The notes under the pieces: model-generated
What the model was told of the DNA's origin: nothing
Seen by the model: only the letters and a program-made list of their open reading frames with translations
Database searches by the model: none
Translations under genes and position numbers: made by a program
Shown: piece by piece, positions 32,277 through 44,400 of the stretch
Numbering within the stretch: position 1 is the first letter of the stretch
Layout: each line of letters begins with the position of its first letter
DNA from: Symbiodinium natans
Lineage: Eukaryota > Sar > Dinophyceae > Suessiales > Symbiodiniaceae
Length of the DNA: 46,000 nt
Assembly (NCBI GenBank): GCA_905221605.1
Contig: CAJNDS010002837.1
Coordinates: 154,001-200,000 of the forward strand
Reading direction: 5' to 3'

Positions 32277-35263
32277 CACTGTCGCTGTCGCTGCCGCTGT
32301 TTCTGTTGCTGCCCGCTGCTATCCCAACCCCTCGCGTGCACAACAGGCATCATCACAAGAGCGTCTTCGTGCCTTCCTTTCAGGACATTGTACCCCGGCG
32401 GTGGGGAGCTTGGTTGCATTTCTGAAAGCATTGATCAGGCAATCTTTCACTGAGGACCGATGGTAATGCCAGGCGACTGCTGCCTGGGCCTCCACGCGCT
32501 CCTTCCTGAGCTGTGCAGGCTTGTGTGAAGTTGGAGAAAGATCGTTGCAGGTCGTTAGGGGGTGAACTGTTGGGACTGTTGGGTGGCGTGACAGTGCCTT
32601 TGCTTGTTGAACGGCAGACCTCACAACGTTCATGATTGCGTGGAAAGGCGCTAGATGACGAGGACAAACCCCGCGCACCAAGCCAACTCTCACACAGCCA
32701 CTATTGACTCTTAAACCGTACATACCTGCTTCCATTTCCACACACATACTGCGTCGTAACCTTTTCCAAATCTCGACCGCAACAGTAAATCCCCTTCCCG
32801 AGACGCAAATCAGATCTCGAAGGTTGAGCGACTGCTCTCCAAAGGAGCCCCAGCACACTTGTAGGGTCGTCGCAGCATTGAGTTGCAGCCTTTGGCCAAT
32901 GTTTGTCTCGGTTCCCTCAGCTTTATGAATGCCAAGTGTCTCCGACACAGCTCCATTCAGCTTCTCCTCCAGCCTCTGGCACTCGGCCTCGATCTCCGCA
33001 ACCTGGCGAAAGCATGCAACAGCTTGCAAGGACAGAGACGCCGGGCATGCAGCTAACTTGCAAGTATGCATACATATGCCGTCTGTCGTCACTGCGGGTT
33101 TCCTCTCAGCACCATGGCCTTCGCCAGCACGATGGCCAAACTGGCCTCGGCCGTGTTCTTGGTGTCCGTCGCCTCCTTGACCTTGGCCATGAGCGGCGCA
33201 ACCTTCACGTAGATCTTGTGATACTTGACGCAGTTGATGGCCCAGTTCGCCAAGTTGGCCGCTGCCACGCTCTTGCCCTGAGGAGGCATCAATTTGAATC
33301 CATGATCATCAGTGAAGTACATTGACAGACATACTCTCAAGTTATTACCACAAAAAAACCTTGAATGGAATCTTCATACATTGGGCCTTCATGGTGTCAA
33401 AGTTGAAGAAAGGTAGCGCAATGATGGCATCAACCTCCTTGAGAGTGTTCTCAGGGATCTCATTAGCATTGAAAGTCTTGACCTCGTCGATGAAGGCCTG
33501 CGGGTTGCTCATCATCTTCTGGGCTGCCTTCCAGTCAATCTTCTTCTTCTCGTTCCTCAGCAAGAAGGCAGCTGCCGCACAGACATCGACGCATTCTGGA
33601 GGAGGTTTGCCAAAGCCCTTCAGTTCACCGATGGAGTTCTTGTCCAAGCAATCAACCGCAGCTGCGGCCGCCTCCATGGCTGGCATGGCCTCTGAGAGCC
33701 TTGGTATGAGTGGCGGGGGAGAGGGGTGCTAAGTACTAGAAGTGAGAGCTACCAGAGTTTAACAGCAGGAATTTGTCACAGCCAGGGTACTCCCCGTCGG
33801 CCTCCTCCTGCAATGCCGCAGCTTCGGCCGCGAGCTTGCCGGTCTTCTCGGCCTCGACGTCTGCAGCCGCCTTCTCTTCTGCAGCGGTGGCAGAAGCCTT
33901 CGTTACTTGATCGATCAGGACCGCCGTGGCTGCCTTCTTCTCCTCGACTTGGACCATGGTGATCTTCAAGTCTTCCTTCAGGCCCTCCACCTTGGACTGC
34001 ACTTGCTCCATGATGGCGAGGCCGCGCTCCAAGCGCTCGCAGTTCTGGCTGACCGAAGACTGCTTCTCGGAGAGCATCCTGATGTAGAAACTGATCAGTT
34101 CCAGGAAAGACTTGGGCGTGCAGTAGTTGTGCCGTCGCTCCGCCTCCAAGTACCTCTTGTTGGCTCCTTCAATGGACAAATGTACCTCGGCCATGTTGGC
34201 TGCCACCAGACCCAAAATCTCTTCATCCTGGAGATTTCCCTGGCTGACAAGCTCGACAAGGAATCTGCGGGCCACGCCGTCCAACGCATCACGGGGCCAT
34301 GCCATGAACTCATCCACAACCATGCAGCTAATGAGTGCAGGGAACTTTCGGCCACGAATACGGAAATCATCACCAACCGGCGAATGGCAAAGGATGTAAT
34401 GCAAATTGCGCCGGAACTTGTCGATGAAGAAACCAAAGAGTCCATCACGGTCGTCTGAATAACCTGCTCCCTTCGCAGCGTTCCGAACGCTGCCCAGAAG
34501 GCCATCATACTCCTCCCGAGTAAACAAGTCTGGGATCACCCCGCTGGAGAGCATGTCGTTGATAAACACCAGGAAACGCTCGTCAGCGATCTGCCCATCT
34601 GTCATGAGGAAAGCATGAGCGGTGCCAGGCTTGACGACTGCTTTCTTGTAGAACTCTTGCAGGTCAACTTTCAAGGCCTCCGTGCCGTAAGACTGGTTGA
34701 CCAAGATGCTCAACAAATCCTGACCGTTGATGAAGGTTGACAACTTGGCCAAGGACTGCTTTCCAGACCCACCAACGCCAACCAACAGCGCATGTCCGCA
34801 CGGATTGTCCGTGATCCGGCAGATTCGGCAAACATGGTTGATTGCATCATCAAAGAGGACCAAGTTCATGGCGGCATAGGTTTCGTTGTACTCTGTGAGC
34901 TTGTCCTCCACGACCTTCTTGAGACTGGGCATGTCCTTGGCTAGCAAATAGTAGCGTTCGCTGCCTGTCGCCGCCGAGACGAAAGACGTCATAATCAGAG
35001 GCTGAGCAAAGAGGTCATCCTTGGGGATGCTACCGAAGTGTTTGCCCGCAGCCTTCTCAAGGATGGCCTGCAGCTCACCCTGGTCCGAGGCATTGACCAA
35101 GCGATCAGAGAAGACGCGGTAGCATTCATGAAGCCATACACGAGCGAACTTGGACGCACCATCCTTGTAGACGTTCGCATTGGTGTTCAGCAAACCTTGG
35201 AAGATGTTTCCAACATCCTGAGAATCCAGCTTCAGGCTCCAGAACTGCACTCCAAGACGCCCG

Positions 35264-35315
<52 letters not shown>

Positions 35316-35416
35316 ACACCCAAACCCACACGCACACGCACACACGCACACGCACACACGCACACGCACACACGCACACACGCACACGCACACACGCACA
35401 CGCGCACACGCACACG

Positions 35417-35451
<35 letters not shown>

Positions 35452-38400
35452 TCACACGCGCACACGCTCACACGCGCACACGCGTAAACGCGCACACGCG
35501 CACACGCGCACACGCGCACACGCGCACACGCGCACACGCGCACACGCGCACACGCGCACACGCGCACACGCACACATGCGCACACGCGCACACGCGCACA
35601 CGCGCACACGCGCACGCAATTCGAGGACAAGAACGCGGCACGGGTGAAATCAACTCAACTAGGGACTGTAGCTCTATAGGAGACACGGAAGCTGAGACTC
35701 ACGGGGAACAACGGCACATTTACTAAGCCGGCATGCTGATTTGCACGTGCCGTCCGGTGCGATGCGAAGTGCTTCCAACCCTTGTTGTTGTAATGCTACT
35801 CTACGCTGAAGAGACCGGGCAAAGCTGCTGACTCTTTGAAGCGATCCTGCCTACGGCCTTGCGCGGACTGTGGTCAGACAATTTTTGGTGCTGAATCCAT
35901 GCATCCCTAAATGTGACCACGAACGTTGATCTTGCTATTTGTGTCGCCTGCTGCCTTTTCCAGCCTGAGACCGGGGCTATAAACTGGGGCTGGACGACTC
36001 ATGGCAATGTCTTGGGATATCTGTGCAGAGATCTTTCCGCATCATTTGACGTATCCTTCAGTTTTTCTAGGAGCCAGTCAGCTCTTCATACGGTGCCCCT
36101 TTTCTGTCGAGCACACATATTCTCCAAACAAGTTTGCGAAAAAGACAAGCACATGCTTCTTCTCAGCAAGGTCACACTCACACCAACTCCGTGACATGTA
36201 GTATAGCATCCTTATGCGTCTATGTACGGCTCAGTGATCCAACCAGATGTGGGTGCGCCTGACCATCATTTTGTGGGATTTCCAGGGTTTTATCCATCAG
36301 CGGTGCCTCTTCCCTTGCACCCCTGCTGTCTGACTCAATACTGGCAGGATGAGTCGCAGGAATATCATTCTTCCCATGCGTCGGCAGTCAGAACGCAATC
36401 CAAGCGTGCAAAACGCAAAGTATTTGGTAGGGGCACCAATGTGGTTGCAACTGTGGCTTTGTTCCCGCTGGCTCTTAAGCATGCGATGCAACAGTATTTA
36501 TTTCCCCGTGCACAATTCTTGAAACAAGTCTCTGTTGCTGGGGATCAGCAAGAACACTACACAACCCCATGCAACCCAGCTGTCCTTCAGATTGAACTGG
36601 TAATGGAACTTGGCAGCAGACGGCAGGAAGCACGGCGTGTTCAGAATGCCCGCGACTAGCACTTCAATCGTGGCCTAGCAAAGCTCCAGGTGCGAGCGCG
36701 GAGGGCTATAGGGCTATCAGTGGGTCAGAGTGGATCAGGAGACAGGTTCGAGATCTCTGTTGTCTGTCCATGCTCGTGAACAGTATTGGCAGGGTTGGCT
36801 GACCGAATTGTCTTAAGAATCCACGTCCTGGGTCGCCCGAACACTATTGCTAACGACTCTGACGATGCTTTACTCCACTCAGCTCATCCTGCCTGCACAA
36901 TTGGATCGCAAAGCTTCTGAATTGGTGGCACGAAGGCACCCAGGTGCTTCTCCTGTGCCGCAAGCAGCGCGTCCATGTGTTGGGGAGAACGTGATAGAAA
37001 CCGACATCGGAACATCAGCAACCCCATGGACTATGAGCACAAGCTGATTCGAGCTTGGAATATTCGGCTCCAGAATGGAGCTGTAGATGCCCGAAATCGT
37101 AGGCGCGTTGGGTGTGAACCTTGGTTCTTCTTGCAGTTGAGTGTTCTGAGCTCAACTACACTGTGTGGAATCTGCAGTGGGCCCAATGGCATGAGAGTGG
37201 CGTGGTGAGCACTGTGAACCGCCGCTGGAGCCGTGGATTCACCATGAAGGAGCCGGCCTGACGTGACGCATGCAGCTCATGCCCACGAAAGTCCAAGTCA
37301 CGTCACAACGTGTGCCCCCGGCCTTGGGATTCATGCATGCTGTGAAAAGGATGTCGACAAGATCGCGCTTGTCCTCCAAAGCTGCGCGATCGTACACCTG
37401 GCTGTAGGCCAACATCTGGGTCAGCAGCATGATTGCCGACTGCGTGTCGTAGGTGTCTACATAGGGCATGTTCAAGTCGTCGATGAAGAACACACACTTC
37501 TTGTTCGCTGGCGGCCCGAACGTTCGACCTGATCTCTTGTCCAATGCGCTCATGATGATGTTTTGCAGTGCAAAGCTGCTTGTGTAGTTGTTGTTGTTGA
37601 TCGACATGCTGATCATGTCCTCGTTGTTGGCCTTCATGTCCGCAAGGTAGTCCTTCACAATGGTCGTCTTTCCAGTGCCTGCAACACCGACGAAAAGCAC
37701 CGGCTTTTTCCTGGCCACATGCAGCTCCAGAATGTACTTCATGCGCTCCAACTCCATGTTGCTGATGACAATGTTCTGGTACATTTGCTCCGCCAGCGGC
37801 TGGTACGGCTTGATGTACGTCTCCCAGCTGACCCAGTCTTTGGCTTTTGGCTCGTAGATGAAGTCGTAGCAATCGCCCTGGTCAGGGAAGCGAACTGCCT
37901 TCGAGAGACCCTTCATGTACGCATTGAAGCTCTTGCGGTAGTTCACCGTCTTGTCATCTGCAATGGAGCCGCCGATCGTCCACATCATGGCATAGCAGAA
38001 AAGGGCATCATAGCTCATTTTCTGATCCTCTGGACTCATCGTGCGTAGCGCCTCCATGTTTTCTTTGGTGTTGTTGTTGAGCAGCGCATCGATGAAGCAA
38101 GTGAGGCTGTTGATGAAGCCCATGTCCAACATTGGGCACGAAAAGTTGAACGACTTGCGAATTGCCTCGATGTTGGCCTCAAAGTAATTTGAGAAATGCA
38201 GGTAGAAGGCTCCTTGTGGGATCTGGTCCAACTTCTCACGCCAACTCTCCACATACGGCTTCCAACCAATGTCCGTCTCATTGATGAACAACACGCCACC
38301 ACGAGACACGGTAGCAGGACTTGCATGCTTCATATCTTGGATCTCTAAGATCATGCGCATCGTAGGCGTGAACGGGATTCGCTCGTTGGACACCAGCGTC

Positions 38401-41400
38401 AAGACTTTGTTGTCATCCATGACCGTGTTCATGGACTCGATCCATGTCGCATCAATGTCACCATCTAAGATCACCCACTTGTGTTGATGCGACGCTTTGT
38501 ACCCATTCATTTCTTTGCCTCAGTTCGCTTGTGCAAAGGAATCTCTGTCGCAAGCCACAGGCACTTGCAAGGTTCTGGCTCTAAGTGCAACCATGATCGA
38601 AGCATGACAAAACGAGATGGACGCCAAGCTTCTCATGTTGCGGAAAATCACGGCAATCAAGCCATCTTTCCACTCCTCAAGAGTCACTCGAGCGATGCAT
38701 CTTAGAAGAGCGATGCATCTTAGAAGCACTTTGTGTTGCAACAAGCTGCTGCGTCCATCCAGCTGTGGTTGCACAAACACGATTTAAAAAGCAGTTTATC
38801 TATCTATCTCTCAGGATGCTGGAACACATTCTCTCTAATCGGCGAATCCCAGAAGTCCTTCGTCTTGGACATTGTGCCGTACAGCTCGTCACTGGTTACT
38901 GCTTTGGGGTTCGCTTGCTCCCACTGCCTCAGTGGATGGTGCACGCACCCGGCAAAACTGCGCAGTGGAGCAACAAAGGGAACGTGCTGTTTCACAACTG
39001 TTTCAAAACTGCCGCGGCTGCCAGAAGGCCGAGCAACCCATCCTCACCCCGCGCACGCAAGGCTTCCATGAGCGTCTTCCAGACCTCTGTCTTGCCGCAG
39101 CCTGATGGCCCGATGATGAACATGCAGTGTCGCACGCCAAGAATACCCAGCATACCCACGATCTTGATGATGAACTGCCGGTCTTCCTGCAAGCCCCTCT
39201 GCTTGGCGATGTTGCAGCAGAACTTCTCGAACTCAGGATCGCTGAAAGGATCCGGCCAGACACCAGGAAACAAATCCATGATTAGCCGGAGAAAGATGGG
39301 CATGTCCAGCGTGGTGATCTTGGGTGTGTTGAAGTCTCGGAGGGCACGGCACAGCACAGGGTTCTCATCACTGTCAGGCTCTAGGCGCTTCAGTGTGCCA
39401 GCCTGTCGCAGCAGCGACTTCACGGCGCGCAGACCCCAGTCGTAGTGCATCTGCTTACTCAGCAGTTCCTTGCACAAGGAGTACAGCTGGACAAACTTGT
39501 TTGCCAGTGGCCGCGCCTTGATGAAACCTTCGGACATGAGCATGTTCTCACAGATGAACCGAAGATCCGGCACAATCATTGCCACCGAACGGAAGAGTGC
39601 CTTCAAGTTCTCAGGCAACTCTGTTCGCCCAGCATACCCAGGGTTCATTGTGATGAAAGCCCCGCAAGTCGAGATCAGCTTTGTTTCCTCCTCTGCGAAG
39701 AGGAAGACCTGAACTTGTGCCCGAATCGCATCCAGGATGCATTTGTACTGGGTCGATACCACCGACAGAACCTCGATTGAGATTCGGTTGAACTCATCGA
39801 AGCAGCCCCAGCAGCCTGTCTGAGCAATGCCCATGAAAATCTGGGCCATGGTCTGATATGTCATCTGGTCACTGCAGTTGAAGACCACGATCTGCAATCC
39901 AAGTGCGCGGGAAAGGTCCTTCGTGGTCTCGGTCTTTCCAGTGCCTGCAGGGCCAGCCGGCGCTCCTCCCAATGTCAGTCCCAATGCCTGGGTCAACGTG
40001 ATGTAACATCGATCCGTCAGCGGTGTGATCACCAAGCGTCCACAGTTGCCCACGTACTCATAGCAGTAGATGGTGGTCCAATCGCAGATGCGAATCACGC
40101 ACGTCTTCAGGTCATCCGGGGTGTAGCTGACCAGGTTCTGGCCCTGCGGACAATAGTTCCAATGAAACCGCAGCTGCGAGAGCCATTTGAAGTTCGTGTT
40201 GTCCGAAATCTTTGCAATTGCCATCTGCTCAACGATGTCGCGGCCGTGGACGTCAATGGTAATCAGCGTAATGATTTTGTTACGCACGTCCTTGCTCAGC
40301 TTGGTCTGCACGCGCTTGATGAGCTTCTCAATGCGCTCATCATTCACGCGCTTGTAATCCTTCATGGCTGTCTCACTCCCGCTCTCGATCTCCTCGAAGA
40401 CCCGATTCGTCTCCTCTGTCCACATGATCTGGGTAGCCACCAAGGACAGCTGCGAGCAGTAGGCTTCCAACCAGAACCTTGGCTCTATAAACTGATGATC
40501 GCAGAAACAAAAAGCCTGGCAGCCCCCAAATACACTCCCGCCCCAGTACCGAAATTATCAAGGACTTGCTTTAAGGCGGTGACTCTCGGGGGTTGTCCAG
40601 CTCCCAGTTGTCAGCAGTTGCCCGCGCCTGTTAAACTCAAGTGGGTGACCACAACGACCTTCTCTCCAACAGAACCATTTGCTTGAAACAAACCTATCGT
40701 ATTCTTGGTCAACCTAGAACTTCCATGCAACTGCTTGCAGAACTGTCTGCATCCCTCTCCGTTGCATGCCCCAGAGTCACCTGCTCCAGCTCGATGCGCA
40801 GCTGGAGGCGGAGATGGCCCTCCAGCTGCAGAAGGTAGCCCTGCAAGTGGGGGTCTCACTTGCAGACGAAGGCCACGCACCAAACAGGGTACCCGAACAA
40901 GTGCATGTGGCTGGACCATGGCTTGACGCAGGGGAGGTGGGGCAGTGGCAGGATGAGGATTGGGGAGGAGGAGATGAGGGGGGGGGGGGGGTGGAGATCA
41001 GAAAATGCGTGCCCATCTCCCGTGTATTACACCACAGAAACTCTCTCGGTCTCTTTCTTCTAAGCAAGGACAGGCCTTCCCTCTCCTGTCTCGCTCGCTC
41101 ATGGTTGAAAAAGCCAAAGCAAAGGTCTTCGAAGTGGGGGGGGGGGGAGACTCGTTCTAGTGTACTGCCCTTAAGGTAGCAAGTGTTGCCAGCATTGTTG
41201 CTTGCCCTCCCTCTTGCCGTTTTTTAACGGCTGCTGTTATGTGGACTGGCGAGTGCCATGCCTGACATACTTGTGGCGGCTACCTGAGCACAACAGACTG
41301 CCTGGAGAAGTTGTGCCCGGCGGGTTGTGTGAACAAAGAGTGCACCACAACAGTTAGCTAGGCATGTGTTACAATGGCTTTCGAAATCCAAGTCCTTGAA

Positions 41401-44400
41401 ATCAGCTGCAACCTCGAAAAGCAGCACATTTCTCAGATATGATCCTGTTGAAATCTACCACAGCGTTTGACAGGCAGGGAACCATGCAGGTTGGCTGGTC
41501 GGCCAGGTCTGGCCGACGCAACAAAACAAGAATGCTTGAAGTCAAGAACACCATGGCCTCCACAGCGCCATCGATGTGCATGTCTTCTGCCCAAGCCACT
41601 TTCTCGGTGTCTTTTGAAATATGGCCACAGGCGATTCCTCATTTGAAACTGCAGTGGGACCAAATAAACTGGATTGGCATGGCATGTCGAGATGCTGAGA
41701 GTACACTGGCCTGCGTTGCCAGGTAATCGCACGTTCTCGCTGGGGGGAACTATGAAGCTCTTGGAACATTCTGGAACATTGTGGCAGCCGGGATTCTTCC
41801 AGTGTCCGGAGCTTTGGAAAAGTCCAAGGTCTTCACGCCATCAAAGATGTCACCCAAGTACTCCGCAACCTATACTCAAGACGGCTGGGGTAGACATGGG
41901 GTGCACTTTGAGCACAGCTTGCGTTTGGATGCTGTTAAACTGTACCCATCTATTGCGGACACGCTAGAGTCTGCCGGAGGCTTGGTGTGCAATGTCCCCC
42001 AATGGCCTTCAACGGCTTGGCGCCGTTGGAGAGGATGTCCAGCAGGGCCTGGTTTGCCACGAAATAGAACCGTGGGAAGGCCTTCTTCTTCTGCTCCAAG
42101 TACCTCATGCCGGTCTGCAGAAGTTCAGAAGTAAAGGAAACAATTGCGGGGCTCTGGCTGCAAAAAAAAACAAAGGACCACAAGTTCAAATATTCCTACT
42201 TCGCTTGCAGCAACATGATTTGCTCTTGATATACGGGGCCCCAATTTGAGACAAGCATGGGAATAATGGGCAGTCCCTCACCCCCACCAGAAGGTGCTCT
42301 GCAGACTGTGATCTGCAGGCCAAGAAATTTAATCAAGCGAGTCATGGATTCAGCGTTTGGGGCAGCAGTGCCGCACTTCGAACACATGTGGCCCTAACCT
42401 GTGCGGCTGCGGCACTCGTTCAGAGCCTTCTCGCATGTATCGATCCCCTCGGAGATCGCCCTCAGGTTGGCTTCGCGCCTCGGCAAGCATGAATTTGACC
42501 AACTGTCGCTCTGCAGAACGCCGCAACATGATACCGAGTACGTTTAGCCGAGGCCACCCCTCCGCACAGCAAATTTCCACAATCAGCGAGCTGTTCGAGG
42601 CATCCATCATCAGCTCCTGTGGTACACAGGACACAAACTGTGCCAGCCCGAAAGCTGAAATCCACTGGGGCTGCGGAGCCTTCCATGCTGCATCCATCTG
42701 CTCGAAGCGCTTGGAATCGTCTGGCAGCTGTGACCGGATGTCGGCACTCTGCCTCGGCTTCGTGATCTTCGTGTTTCTCTTTGGTCCAAGACGAACATTT
42801 TTCCATTCGAGTTTGGCCAGTTTGGCCAAGATGCATGAAGATGGGCTCCAGTCGGCACCAGTTGGCTTGCACCTTGGTCCACACGCTGAGGGCCCCATCA
42901 ATGGCGCGCAGCTTGCCGCTCCACTCGTCGACCACCGGCTTGCCTGGAGGAGAAAGGTCCCGTGAACAAAATGTGACAATCAGGGCAGCGAATGCAAACT
43001 TGACATCTCAAATTCTACCGAGGAGCAGAACTCGATGAAACGGCCTTGTGAGGTCATGCCCATCATCTCTAGTGAGTCACTGTCCAGCTTCTCGATCACC
43101 TCTCCTTGGCCAACACAAGCAAGCCCAGTGCCCAACACAGTGCCTCTCACGACATTCGTTTTGGATACGCGGAATGTGAACATTGCGAAGCAGATGCATC
43201 CCCGCAGGCCAAGGTTCCAAGTTCTCCGAGGAGCGGGCAGTCGGGATTGGAGCAGTCAAAAGACACCGGCATCTTTGACCAGGTGGCCCGGATAGCAGAA
43301 AGCTTCTTCTCGATTTTGGCCTGCAGCTGCACACGGAGTTCATTCAACGCGAAACGCCTCACAGCTCGCACTATATACTTCTTGGAATGGTGCAACTCCA
43401 ACACAGCCTCCCTGCCTCTTTGACACTCTGGTCAACAACCTCCGAGACGTCCTCCGCGAACTCATGCAGCTTGAGGTCAAGGAGGTCCTGGAACATGGTC
43501 AAGAAAGTGGCTTGTCTCCAGCACGCGCTCACAACTGAGAAGGTGGGTCATCGGACCCAAAAACCACGAAACCACTAAACCACTACGAAGTCCTTGAAGC
43601 AGAACTCCGGGCCCTTCTCAAACGTTTTCTGCGTGATGGTCATGATGCTTGTCCAGTGGCGATCGCGCATGGTTTCGCCGTGCAGATCGTTGACCTTGCA
43701 GATGGCACCAAGCAAGTCGAGACAAACAAACCAACTTCCCCTTAGAAAAGGAAAAGGAAGATGCTGACTCTTCACAGCCAGAATGCCAGAGGCAGCACCG
43801 TGGCCATGTTCTTGACCTCATCTGTAAGCCATCGGTAGAGCTGCCAGCCCCTGATCTGCTTGGGCATGTTCTTGACCTCTCCCAAATGTCCCGACAGAAT
43901 TGCAGGTGCGTCTTTCTTCTTGTCGTTCATCGATCTTACTCACAGGTCTTTGTCGGGAAAGTGCGTGGGCAAAAGAGGCTGTGATGGTTTCCTGTGGTTT
44001 TTGTGGACGGCCCGTTGAAAAATGGTCTCGTGATTCGTCCCCTTTCAGTGGGTTGAGGCTCCTCTCTTCCTGTCTCTGGTGGTGGAGATTGGTGATTGCG
44101 GGGATCGAGCATCTCCGACCCACATCATAAGCAGACTGAAGCGTCTTTGACGCATGTCAAGCGATCCGGGAACTGCATCAATCCTGCCACAATCACCCGC
44201 ACGAAAGCTGCCAAAGCACGTGCCTCTCCCCGACCCTTGGAAACCAAACTTGCAAACAGCTTGCATGGGCAAGGCTCTTTCTTTGCCGGTTCTCATGTTT
44301 TCTCATAATTTGCCAGGTGAAAATCGATTACACCGGCACTGAAGAGGCCTGGTTCTGAAGATCGCGGGCTTGTTGGACCAGGGAGTCCGTGTCGATCTTA

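Noticed and set aside
35038-35686. Long [10 protein letters not shown] / HTHTHTRTR-type open frames
   Set aside because: Translations of the CA/CACACGCG repeat; the array is intronic between AAA3 and AAA4 exons.
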